Below are positions 25,000-36,778 of a stretch of DNA of 64,000 nt, one piece after another; within the stretch, counting starts at the first letter, position 1, and the number at the start of each line of letters is the position of its first letter. The stretch comes from Colletotrichum lupini (taxonomy: Eukaryota; Ascomycota; Sordariomycetes; Glomerellales; Glomerellaceae): the NCBI RefSeq assembly GCF_023278565.1, contig NC_064678.1, positions 1,240,001-1,304,000 of the forward strand, given 5' to 3'. The position numbers were made by a program, and so were the translations under genes. The notes beneath the pieces are model-generated. The model saw only the letters and a list, made by a program, of their open reading frames with translations, did not search any database and was not told where the DNA came from.

Positions 25000-27678
25000 T
25001 CACGCATCTGGGACGTAACGCTTCCTCAACGCCCGATACCGCTTGAGATAATACCTGTTGCGCGATTAGCATCATGGCGACTCGGAGGGCGAAGAAGCGC
25101 CAGTGTCAACAACAGAGCAGAATACAGTTTATCAGAAACAAGAGAAACAAAAAGGGACGGCGAAAAAGGGACAAGGCAGGAAAGGATGGAAAGGGGGAAG
25201 GGAGGAAGGGAGGAAGGAAGGAATAGGGGGGAAAGGTCAGAGATCCAGTTCATCGAGATACCCCATCGTCAACATCATCATCATCGTCATCTACTACCAC
25301 ATCATCTACATATACACCTACATATCCCATCACATCGTTTACCATTACTATACAATACCTATCTCTCCCCCCCAATATGCTTTCTCATGCTGTGTTGTGT
25401 GCCCTAAAGTGACGATGCTGAGAGAGGAGAGTAATGAGGGGGATTATGGCGCCCTGGAGAAGCATATGCTGTAACCTTGAATGCATGGAGTGACTTGGCA
25501 TTCGGAAGAGAGTGATGGGTTTTCCATGAAAGCCATGCGGGCACTCGACGGAGGCGACTTGCCTCGCCGTGAAGGGGAATCGCCAGTCGATTAACATCTC
25601 GAATTGACTTGTACGACCATTGGTAAGGGAAGCGGGGGATGAGTTGGATGAGTTGGATGTGAGGACGGAGGGGGGACAAGGACCGACTTGGTACGAGTTG
25701 TTTGGATGGTATATCATTGTAGAGTGTGATCGAATCAGGGGCTTAGACAAGGTCTCGAGTAAGGTTGAGGATGTGAAGAGGCAGGGCAAATTTTCTCTTC
25801 TTCTTTTTGGGCGGTCTGGTGTTGCCAACTGTGGCGTCGTCACCCGTTGTATGCTGCGATAGCGAATCATGCCCTCTGTTTTTTTACTTTGATTTTCTGG
25901 GAGAGGGGGTGAGGAAGGAGGATAGAGGATGTATGGAAGACTGACTTTGACCGTGCGAATCGCGCCTAGCAAAACGCACTTGCTCTGTAAGGAAACACGC
26001 CTGAGGAAGGACTCGGTTTGGGTGTTGGAGGGGGGAGGGGGAGGTACGGCGGGATGGCTTGAAAGGGGGACGCGTTGAACAGCGTACGTGCCGTTGAAGA
26101 GTATTGAACTCTCAAGGACTAGTGACATTGGTTCTCCCATAGCCTTAGTTACACTTGTTTTCCGAGGCCCGGGTCGAGGTAAGGCACATCGCTTTGGGGC
26201 GTGTTTGATAGGATAAAGAGGGACTTGTCATGGAAGTGATAATGTGTACTTGGGGAGACGAGGTTGCGAAGTTGGATGGACGTGGACGCAGACGGGGGCC
26301 TTTTTTGGAAAGCGCAGGTGAGAGGCACTGGGCTGACTTACAATGCTTCGATTTCTGTGAGGTATTTAAGTCAGCTGTTTGATTCTCTTCGTTGGTATTA
26401 AGTCTGATGTTATTGCTTCCCATTCGGTTATTGAGAGAACAGAATGGGGAGGAAAGAGGGATGAGATACAAAGGGTGAGTCCATGACGGGAATGATGGAA
26501 GGTCATGACTCTGATAGAGTTGGGGGAGTAAAGCGATGTTGTCCACTTGGGAAGTCTAGCATGGAACAAACGCAGTTGGGCAAAGGATGAAAGTTGCCCA
26601 GAACTAGATGCAGTCGCACTAGACGGTAAGTACTTCATGGAGAGCACTTCCCACGCCCGGAAGAGAGCGGCATCCGGTTTAGATGGCTGAGATTGGGGAC
26701 TTTGAGGCGCATATAGTATATCGAGACTCATGCTGGTGCACCACGAGACACACTCGCCTCCAACGTGGAGACAGAACTTGGGAAACGACCAACACCGAGA
26801 TGCAGGGGAGTCAGTTGAGGAGGGGGGAGGCGTGCCCCCAAAGCAAAGACGAAATGTCCACGAAACCAACTCCAACTTTGGAATCGATCACGCGCGGTCA
26901 TAGAGCCTGATTTCAACCGAGCATCCATGGATCTCACCTTGCCCTGTCCACGGACGAAGGACACGCCATCCCCCAAACCCAGAGAAAGACATAAAGAAAG
27001 AAAGACAGGAAGACAACGTACCCTTCTTCACAAACTCAGCCCTCTCGATCCCCCTTCGAATAGCCTCCTCATCCCGCAGCGCAGCATTCGCAGAAAACGC
27101 CTTGTGCAGGCGGGGGCGGAAGTAATCGTAGCCGAGGGGGTATTCCCGGCCCAAGTAGAGGAGTTCTATTCTCCATGGTTAGTCATTTCTGTCTGTTGGG
27201 TTCCTCTTGAGGTGAGGCTGCAGTGTGAGCCCAGGCATAATGGTTGACGGATGGAAGGTGAGCGGATATTGTAGAGGGAGGCAGTGAATAGAATAGAGAG
27301 AGGGCGAGGGGCAAAAAGATGTGTTGGGAAAGAGAGAGCTCTGGGTTTGGTCGTGCTGTGGTCAGTCGACTTGACGAAATTCAACCGCATCATCAGTCTC
27401 AGGACGACAAGTATCTGTCGTAGAGTAAGGATGCGCCAGCGACAGACGTTAGAATTGCGCAGGTTTTGTCTTCACAACAAGTTATGTTGACAAGAGCAGT
27501 CAAACATCTCAGCAACTTGTCTCATCGGGCAACCTCGAGGCTACGTGATACAGCTCGATTGAACAAGTGCGATGCTTCGATTTCAATATAAGACGAACAA
27601 CAATACTGAAAAGACTCTCAACTTACCCTTGTAAATGGCAATGACCCGCCTCCGCAACTCGGTATTCACGACGCTCAT
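25000..27678 (-). CDS. LYR-family mitochondrial protein (ETFRF1/LYRM5-like), four exons with a 13-nt micro-exon
   Basis: The exons are 27678-27627, 27165-27022, 26354-26342 and 25054-25000, totalling 264 nt (87 aa). The N-terminus [17 protein letters not shown] is followed by [23 protein letters not shown], then EIEAL and [13 protein letters not shown]. This is the full signature of the ETFRF1/LYRM5 group, small matrix proteins that regulate electron-transfer flavoprotein, at the usual family length. All junctions are GT-AG. Donors are GTAAGT, GTACGT and GTAAGT. Branch-like sites are ACTAACC, CTGACTT and GCTAATC, each 10-20 nt before its acceptor. Phases match throughout, and skipping exon 3 breaks the frame. 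Introns of 461, 667 and 1287 bp are far longer than the 55-155 bp introns in neighbouring genes. It diverges from the gene at 28269 and converges on the methyltransferase. Confidence 0.88.
26342..26354 (-). other. 13-nt micro-exon of the LYR gene
   Basis: Thirteen bases between ...CACAG and GTAAGT encode the EIEA segment, plus two bases of the Leu codon completed by exon 4. The residues are exactly those conserved at this position in the family (E-[IL]-E-A-L-Y), which makes chance unlikely. Confidence 0.85.
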
Positions 27679-28268
27679 CCTCTTCTTTGAACTACTGTCG
27701 GAGCAGCTTGCGAAATCTCAGAGAGTGGTAGTCTTTAAATGTCGTCGTTGCAAGTGATGGTATAAAGAGATGGCGCAGTCCCGTCAATTATCGCATCTCC
27801 CGCTCATGGCTCGCAAGGTCGTCGTCGATGAGGTCGACAGCTCGCTCCCATGGCCTCAGACCTCGGCGAGATGATGTAAGACACCCCCCCCCCCCCCCCA
27901 AAGGTGCCATCCCCACCACCAAGCTCCAACAGCTCTCGTGATTGGTTGGAACTTTCAACCTCATCCCACCTGTTCGTTCCCCCAGCTCAACCCACGAGGC
28001 CGAACTGCGCCGCGCCGCATCTTCAACCTCGCCATTCGAAACCCGCGGGACATTGGGAGCTCGAGGCCGGCCATCTCTCAACACTCTTTTCTCCCTCACG
28101 TCGCCATCTATCTGGTGGAGGACACGGCACCTTCAGAAAAGCGACACCGAAACCTAACCTTGATACCCTCACCCTCGCACGTCGCACCTCGACTCCCGAT
28201 TCCCGACCCCGACCTCGATCCCAACACACCTCACGCATCCCGCTCGTCAGAGCAAGCCTCTCCCAAAA
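27679..28268. promoter_or_regulatory. Shared divergent intergenic region (LYR gene / 28269 gene)
   Basis: 590 bp between two divergent start codons, both for probable mitochondrial proteins, so a bidirectional promoter is plausible. It contains a run of 16 C (27884-27899) and a CT-rich stretch before 28269. No specific factor site can be named. Confidence 0.45.
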
Positions 28269-29425
28269 ATGAGGTCCACAACAACGCGGCTCCAACAGTC
28301 AATGCTATCCCGCGTAGTCTCAGAATACTCCCGCGAAGCAAAGCCCGCCGCCGCCGCCGCCGCCGCCGTCTCCAAAGCCGCCAAAGCTCCCCCAAAGGCC
28401 GGCCGCAAATGGCCCCTATACTCTAACAACACGCAACTCGCAAACACAATCTCGCTCAGCCCGCGAGAACTCTACAAGCGTATCGGGAAATGCCTCGCCT
28501 TTGGCTGCGACCCAGACCAGACCCAACGCGCGGCCAGTCTCCTGAGAACCATCAACGACGAATGGCGTAATCTCCACGCAGTCTCGCAGGGCTTCTACGA
28601 CCCCAAGAACTCGGCGTACACTGTCCGACTGCGAGATGGCGAGCCGAGTCATCGTCCATGGCTGGTGAGTCTTTGATCCGCCGTCTGCGCTAAGCAGTGC
28701 CAGCGCCAGCGCCAGTGCCAGTCCTGTTCCCGGTCTTGGTCTCGTGTGACCGACTTGTATCAACAGCGCCACTGACTGTTGTTCCCGTTTGCTCTCGTAG
28801 GGTATATCTCAAGCGTCTACCTTGACCCAAGTCGCTGAGCAGTCAATCGCCCGTTTTCTGGATCGCGTTCTCGAGACGGCAGATCCTCAAGATAGATTAG
28901 AGTGGGAGCGTCTTCGCGACAGCCACACCTGCAACGAGACACTGACAACCATGCACTGCCAAAACAAATCGCCACCGCAAACCCGCGCCTCTCCGGTATG
29001 CCCACAACATCACAGTCTCTTTTGCGCCCCCAGCCCCTCGTCCCTCAAGCATGCATGTGCTGATGAGCCTTCCCTACTAGACACTCTCGCTCGAGCCGCA
29101 AGTTATCAGCGCCTACACAAGGTTGCTGTCAAACGATTACGAAGAAAAGTCCACCTTCCGCTTCAAGGTTGTAATCTATTCACACAAGCACTTCACCAAA
29201 ATAGCCGACTTGAACATGCATCTGAAGATCTACACTCATGACAGAAAAGGGCTGCCCTGGCTCAGCCGTGAACTGAAGCGGGTGGCTGAGTTGACCAGCA
29301 CCGACGCGGAGCGAAACGCCGCAGATGGACATGCAAGACATATCTCGAAAATGGTCATCAACCTGGAACTGGGTACATGGAGAAGACCAGACGCCAAGGA
29401 GGACTTTGGCAGCGCCGCGCCCTAA
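28269..29425 (+). CDS. Conserved hypothetical protein, probably mitochondrial
   Basis: Three exons, 28269-28664, 28801-28995 and 29081-29425, give 311 aa. Introns of 136 bp (GTGAGT...CGTAG) and 85 bp (GTATGC...ACTAG) both fall between codons. The N-terminus is rich in Arg/Ser/Ala with no acidic residue in the first about 18 positions and includes an Ala run (about residues 27-33), typical of a mitochondrial presequence. The next part (SLSPRELYKRIGKCLAFGC, then an EWRNLHAVSQGFY segment) faintly resembles the start of fungal hotdog-fold thioesterase-like proteins, and the last exon (FRFKVVIYSHKHFTKIADL) faintly resembles their end. The catalytic-region HVNN-type motif of those enzymes is absent, so I do not assign an activity. 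An internal Met (MLSRVV) is an alternative start. Confidence 0.65.
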
Positions 29426-32400
29426 CGAAATATGAGTATGAGATGTGCACAAATCCTTCTCACGGCACTGAGTACTATCGCCATCGGACCAAAGACGCGA
29501 GCAAAATCCGTGGTCGAGCCGGAAACCCGAGACGGAAAGAGCGAGAGTCGCTCGTGTAAGTCGAGCGAGGCGAGAAGACGCATGGATTTTGGTTCAATTT
29601 GATCAGTCATAGGCGAGTCGAGGCGAAAGCGGTCCTCTTGTAGAGGAAATTGACCCCGCCATTTGAGCGTGCCCCTCCGCTAGACAAGATGACGGGCGAC
29701 AGCTTGATGGCTGAAGAGAGCTTGAGGCCATTCGACCCTACGGGCGACGCAAGAGATACTCAAGTGTCTGCCGAATAGACGATAGAAAGCACGCCGCCGG
29801 AAGATATCCCTAGCATCGGCCCCTGGTAAATACCAGTCATTGAGATAGAGACTCAGAAAGGTACAGCGCGCAACTACTCGACGCCGTGATCCTAAAAACC
29901 CCTGATCATGTGCCAAATTTCATCTTGGTGTATGCATTGCAGAAATGCTGGCACGGGTTGAGCGCGTAAAAATGAATCGATGCGGTCGGGTTGACATGTG
30001 ACCTGGAGACCAGTGATTGGAACGGCTGAAAAGGACTCTTCACTGTCAAGGACAATGGTGCCACTGGGCTCCATGTCATGGCATCAATAACCGCTGTCCG
30101 TCCTGCTCCATACGCATGTAGCGTCACGGAGTCTTCTCGGCGGCACAGGCTCTGGAAAAGAGCATCAGAGGCTCCGTGGAAATTCGCTCCGTGAAAAAAT
30201 TTCTCAAAATCATCTTTCCAGACGTATACGGCGCACCGGCTGGCCTCGCGTCCAGTGTCCGCCGTTGGAAAATTCAAATTCGTTCCGAGAGGGGCGGCGC
30301 AGAGAGCCCACCGGGAGATCCGCATCGCACGGAGCCGCCCTTGCGCTATTACGTTGTGTCGCCTCACGCATCCGTACATGGGTATTCTCGTTGTGTATAT
30401 CCGTACCCAGACGACCAGATGGCAGAGCGGTGCCACAGCCTGCAGACCGCCTTCAGAGTCAGCACCACAGTGCGAAAGGACATGGGCGAGAGGGAAGTCG
30501 ACCCCGCTAAGCAGCCGCAGAAATATAACGGTCTGCAGGGCACCAATCAGCTCGCGACCGGATCATGGGCCGCCAAGTCTTTTTCCCTCGTCGAGATGGA
30601 GGGGGAGGAGCCGCGATTTTGCAAGTGTAAGCTCTGGAGGCTGCGGTGGTGAATGAGGTGAGCTGCTGTGGTGCTGCAGTGCTGCGTGTTGAGGTGATTT
30701 GGGGCCTGGGGCTGCATGAGAGGCGTGCCGTAGCTTGTGCTGCAGGAAGGCTGGCGTCTTGAAGCTTATTCCCGGGGCTTTTAGTCTCGATGCTAGATCA
30801 GTTGACGGGGTGCTAGTCGTATCTCCTCGCTATCCATGATTGGAGAGGTCATTGTCCCATCAAGTCTCTCGCTGCAGTCGAGATCCAATGGTGAAGTATG
30901 GCTGCTGCAGCGGCAGAGAATGAGTGAGACTGTGGGAAAAGTGCCGTAACATCGCTTCTTCTTCTTCTCCCTCCAACTCTCCCCTCGTCCTCAAAGTCCT
31001 ACCATCGTCAGGCACTAATAGTGATACAAAGTCCTGGTGAGGACACCCGCAGCCCACGCTTGGTCACTGACTCTTTGAAGAATTTCGGTTCGGCACCACG
31101 AATCAGGTGATTCGACTGCAAATTGCTCTCCACGGCATCCCGAGTCAGCAGTCCACTTGAAGTGCACCGGCTGTGACATGGGAGGCAATCTGGCAGCAAG
31201 GCGCGCCGCTGGTAGCAGCCAAATGCCGACAGGCCGATCGACTTGCTTTACCTCTCTGCGCCTAGCTCCCTCTTGTTCCTCGCCGTTTATGCTCAAGACC
31301 TGGGGGGGGGCCAAGTGGGGGTTCACCACCATCACAGGTAGTATTTTCCAATCATCTCTGTCGTGACTTGTCGAGCAGGTTGAATACGCCTGACGACGGT
31401 CCAGGATGTGGTTGCATTGCCGCACTGTCTTGCTCCTTTCGATTTTGTCCCTCCTCCTTTTCCGGGTGGGATACCTGTCATCTCGATCGGAGGATAATTA
31501 GCTAAACAGGTGGAGATGGCGGCAAGAAAAGCTTGACCCTGCAAGCTGATTATCGATAAAGGTGGAAGCGCCGTAAGAGTTGCCAAATTCTCTCTCCTGT
31601 CCATAATAGTACGGATATGCCCCATTGACACTTTTGCAACCCCGTCATCCACCCCGTCTCGTCCACCCCGCGGGTTCATTTGAGGCCGGATGTAGACTTG
31701 ATGTTGGCTCAATGGAGGGGCTCAACTAAGTCATCGGAAGCGGTCAGCGGTCAGCGGTCGGCCGCCGTTCACTACCTCGCCGGCTCTTTCGGAGAGACCA
31801 TAGGGTGATTGGCAGCGGAGAGGAGGGATGGCCGACGCGCACTGTCTAGGTTATTTCCAGAAATGGCTTTGTTATGTTTCGAATCAAAAGGAGATCGTCG
31901 ACAGCCGGGCAAAGGCGACAAAGACATGGGCGCCTGCGAGGATAGGACCACTTTGTCTAGGGCCTGCGACGGGGTCGAAAACAGCGATGCGGATCTCCGG
32001 ACCACAGCCGTGTCCAGCCATCAGCAGTATTCGTAGTCATTGCCGGTCGCTGTTGAGACTCGTCAGTCGCGTGCAAAGCGTTGTGCCTGTACCGGTACGT
32101 GCCCGTACAGTACTCTGTAGGCTGTCAGCGTGTCAAGCTGGCCCCGTCATGTCACATCATGCTGGATCTGAGGAGGAATTGGCTCGAGCGAATGCCGCCT
32201 TAACGATGTTGTGGTTGGTGCAGTGCCCAGAAAGCTACGCATGCGACATTCCTCGACTAGTTGATGATCGACATGGGAAATCTGCCCTCCCAAAAGTCTG
32301 TTGCCATTCGTGCCAGGATGAAGGCAATGAGATGCTGCACGTTCCGCAGAAATCATTGCACTACTGAATGCGAGCCAAAGTAAGAGTGCAGTGCGAGTGT

Positions 32401-35400
32401 AATGTGATGGTGCGTTGTCAACCACGAGACATAACGAGACGAATATGCATTGCTGCATACGAGTCTCAGTCTTCCGCCGTCGAGTCGCGGCCGAGCACAA
32501 GCTCCACCCACGATGCTCCTGTCCCGTCGACTTGTCCTCTGGCTTGGTGGTATCGTTGCCCTGATCCATGGCTGCCCTGAAATTGGATGCTGGCCCGTGA
32601 GGTGATGGTGGTGTTTGGTGATTTTGGTTACGCTCGCTCTGGAGGGCTAGCGCTGGATTTGTCGTCCGCCCGTGATGCTTTTCACTGTGCGAGGGGTCCA
32701 AGGGGTCAAGGCACTGTCGTCTTGCCAGGTTCTTTGGTTTCGTCCCCACGTTTTCGTGCCTCGTGCTTGGTACCTCACCGAAGAGCGTTTCGACTTGTGA
32801 AGTTGTGCCCCGATTGTCGGCGTCAAGATGGTGATCGTGGAACGTCAGGCCACCGAGCGTCGGAGGAGACTTATACAGGTACATTTAACACACAGTGAGC
32901 ACCAGAGAACGGGAAGCACGTTGTGTGGCTGGCGGTTGGTGGTGGACGGAACCGTGGATGCGTGGGTGGCATCGTGCCCCTTTAAGGGGGAGGCCGAAAT
33001 GGTAGCCCTTGAGGCGAATATATTTCCGTCGGAATAGCGTAGCGTGATGTGGAGCATACTTTGACGATCGTCGGTGTGCGCCTGGGGAACGGGCTCTGGC
33101 AAGCGAGGATTGGTGAATGATGTCGAGCTTCGGCCGGGGCGGACAGGCGATGGTTGTCTTTGAGATGTCCTCGTGGCTCGCTGGGAAAGCGATAAGAAAT
33201 TTTGAGTGCGCGGGGGTGGTCTGCAAGAGCGGGGAGAGCCTAGTCTCGAGGTGACAAGGAAGGCGGGAGGTAGTACACACACTGGTGGTCCATCCTATCG
33301 TGTCGTGTTCCAAGGTGCTAAGTACTGCGTGATGGCCAAGTTGCGTCGACATGTGGGATGACGAGCACGAAGAGATCGTCCACCGCCCAGACAGCCTGCA
33401 GACAATAAGGCCCGGCCTGACAATGACTGTGTGTCGGTACTAGTGGATAGTGCTGTGTACGGAGTACCAGCATAGCTTGCTTTGGAGGGAAAGAAACCAG
33501 GCACATGTGGTAGAGAGTGCGGGATGGGCGTTCAGCGCAGCTCAACCGGGCCATTGGCAGTAGCCCCGATGCTGGCTCTGAATATCGCTTTGGCGGCATG
33601 CCTATCCGACGTAAGTGCCATTACTTATTACTTGATTTATGCGTCGATGCGTGAGTGCCTTCAAGGGCATGTATTGTGGTACCTCAAGGTCGGTGAACGG
33701 GAGCGATGAACGGCCTGGGAGGGACAGAGTCAGGTGTAATGATCAGGCACAGGCGGTACGGATATCATACAGTCTCTTCTTTCATTACGTCCCTAGGTAT
33801 GTTCCCAAAGATTCCAGCTGAGCCGGGTCGTCATGCGAACAGCGATGATGGGTGTTGCGGATGATTGACAGCATGGACAACGGTCGATGACAGAAGCCGC
33901 GGACAGGACGAAGAAAAGACGACGAGTGACCGAACTAGGGACGAAAGAAGAAGGACGTTCCAGTGAGTCCAGCGACGGCGCTGTCGTACCTAGGCTCGTA
34001 GTGGCGGGTGGTGGTCAGGGGCGCTGAATATGACGGGGATGTCGAAGAAGAGAGAAATGTATCGTTCACTGGTATCCGTACGAATACTGTGTAAGGGATG
34101 GTTGATGTTTGGAATGATTGGGGACAAGACCTGGCGACTTGGGAAGAGTAAAATGAAGAAGGGAATTTAGAGTTGGGATATGACGATTGTTCTATGGGAA
34201 GGAGGCGCACAGCACGGGGGGGAGCACCACCTTCCCAACCTCACACCGCACATGAGGTATGGAAGGAAGTAATTGATATTGGTAGTCTCCTGAGGTAGGT
34301 ACTTGCACGAAGTTGAGAAGGCACACGACCACGATACCTTCCTTTTCTCTGCGTGCCCAGGTACCTTGCCTTTGGTACCTACTCAATGTCTATCCCTTAC
34401 CTAGGTAGGTTCTCAACTTCTCTATGTATTCAGTGGAAGGAACCTACCCTCCTGCCTGTGTCTAAGGTACCTACGTCAGGTACCTCGACTTATACGATAC
34501 TTGGTCTGAACAGTGAGCAGTGAAGCACGGAAGGGGCGGAAGGCATGATGGAACAAAACTACGGATAGAAATACCTTACATTGATATCCCAGCACGATGC
34601 CGCCATGTCAGGTAATGCAGGACACGATTTCTTGCCTTGCTTGCGTGTTTTCCGTTCCGTCTGGGGATCCATCCTGTGCCAGGCCCTGGGAGCTGGAGGC
34701 TGGAGCAGCAGCTATGCAATGCGCTGCATCTCCCGTGCTTGGCCAGCCCTGTTTACGACTACCTACCTACCTACATACCGTTCTTATGGTAGGTAGGTAA
34801 AGTAACCTCAGTATGCGAATGCATTTCCATACGAATGCCCCGTTCCATAGTCAATCCACATCATGAACAACACATCATGAATAAAAAAGCTTCTGGACCC
34901 TGTCCGAACAACGCCTTTATGAAGCCAGGCCGAGGGTGCATCACTGCATGCTGCATGTCGTGAACTCGTCATCCAGCACTCAGTCATCGCTCGTTTAGCA
35001 GCTTCAGCACCGGTGGCCCCCTGTAATCTTACTTTTTTGGCGGCGGCCCCAGAATCCAAAGGGCTGCAGAACTGCGTGACCGCCAACGGCATCTCATCCC
35101 ATCAGCAACCTTGAATCGGCCTCCATGATCCATCCCGGCGCTGGCAACTGCGGCTTGCCTCGGTCGGGGTACCCCAATGTACAAGAGCATGAAAGGAAAT
35201 TGCCCGTTGAGCTAGACATAATTTGACCGAGTCACAAGTACTGCCCAGGTCCAGATCCGAGATCCTGATCCTGATTCTGATCGGGGGGTCGAGGAGAGGG
35301 TGGAGAAGCGTCGTGAGTGGGTCAGGGAAGAAGGGACCCTATCTCCACACTGGAGGTCGTACACCAATGAGACAGCTCCTATCTAGTCAGGACCCCACTT

Positions 35401-36778
35401 GAAGGGGACTTGAGCCAAAGTACCTCCCCACACCTCATCAGACCGGGAGGAACAGCGAGAAAAGTGAAAGGAACACAAGAAAAAAATACCAAGTGAAAAA
35501 TGTAAAGCAGTCCTCGGATACGTATCGACAAGGAGCTACGTACCCGTCCACCCACCCAGGTCGAAACAGTGCGACTGGATCCTTTCCCGCACCATCCGTC
35601 ATCCCTGCTCTCGTGCTGTTCCCGCGCAGTCTTCTTTAAAATAAACTCGAAGCGAGGCGCTCTGCCCCTAACACCACTGCTCGATGTCCCGGGACTGGCT
35701 GCTGCAGAGGGGAAGGGGAGTGCTCAAAACCTAGGAATAAAAATAAAGTAAAAGAGACCAACACACCACAAATTCCTCTTCACTGACAACAAATTGGATG
35801 TGTTGCTGCTGTGATTGTACGGGCGGGCATACTATCTTACTCGGAAATACAGTCAGTCACCTTACAAATACGGAGTACACGGAGACGAATGGGGGAGGAA
35901 AGAGAGGGCTTTCTTCCACTGACTTTTAATTCTTTGACGCCTCAGTTCATCCCCATTTCTCGGCTCTTACCCGAACTCGTGCCGCCCTTGCCAACTCAGG
36001 TCAGGTCAGGTCCTTCTTTGTCTGTCTGTCCCCCGGTACCTTACCTAAGTAACCAAGGTACCCAAGTGTCTTGTGGGCTTACCCAAGGCTACGAATAAAC
36101 TTGGAAGGTACCCAAGCACCACAGCGCCTTCCACACTATATTGCGGCTTTGCCTTGGTTTTTTCCTCTTCCCAAGTAGCCCCCTGTTTCCTTCCATCGGT
36201 ACCTTTCCTTCCCTACGCAGTACGTGCCTGCCTACACAGTACAGGACGGGAGCACCACCTAGGTACTTTGCATCGCTGCTCTTTCAACCCACCTACCGAA
36301 CCTTTCCCGACGCGAGTAATCTGGGCAACACTTACTTTACTTTACCACTACCACACAAACCTCCCCCCCGTTCCAAGGTTCGGAAAAAACAACAACTCAA
36401 CCATCATTATCACCGTCCCGCCTCTCTGGAACCTCAACCACCCACCTACCCACCCTCCTTCGGTTCCCCTCCTCTTCCGACCTGCTGCCGTGAGCCACGA
36501 CGCATGAGGCCCCACGGCAATCCTCCGAATATCTACGTCTTTGCGCTCTCCTTCGCGTCGAGTGCATAGTCGCCTTTCTCTCTTTCTCTCTCTCCCTCCG
36601 TCATCTTCGACCTCGCCCACGCCACATTCGTCCCGATCGCTCTCGAGGGCGGAATATCGCTCCCTCGCCTCTCCCCCTCCTCCAGCATCCAGACCAGTTC
36701 AAGTCGTGCTGCTGGCGCCCCCCGACCTGCCTCTGAAAGGGCTCCCGGGTCGGCGGACAGCAGATATCCTCCTAGCGC
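29426..36778. other. Long GC-normal region without a supported gene
   Basis: About 7.35 kb between the 28269 gene and acrB. The longest open frames (about 245 codons at 32147-32884 minus, 176 at 29906-30436 minus) have no domain and biased composition. Clusters of GGTACC/CCTAGGTA-type motifs occur at about 34290-34500, 34760-34800 and 36030-36270. From about 35900 to 36778 the plus strand is C/T-rich, as is usual for a fungal promoter and 5' leader, here of acrB. A G run lies near 31305. Confidence 0.45.

Noticed and set aside
29906..30436. 176-codon minus-strand open frame
   Set aside because: A middle stretch looks protein-like but no family is recognised and no supported start or exon partner was found; could be an old pseudogene.
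32147..32884. 245-codon minus-strand open frame
   Set aside because: No recognisable domain, biased His/Thr/Ser/Arg composition, and overlapping frames of similar size on the other strand; not enough to call a gene.
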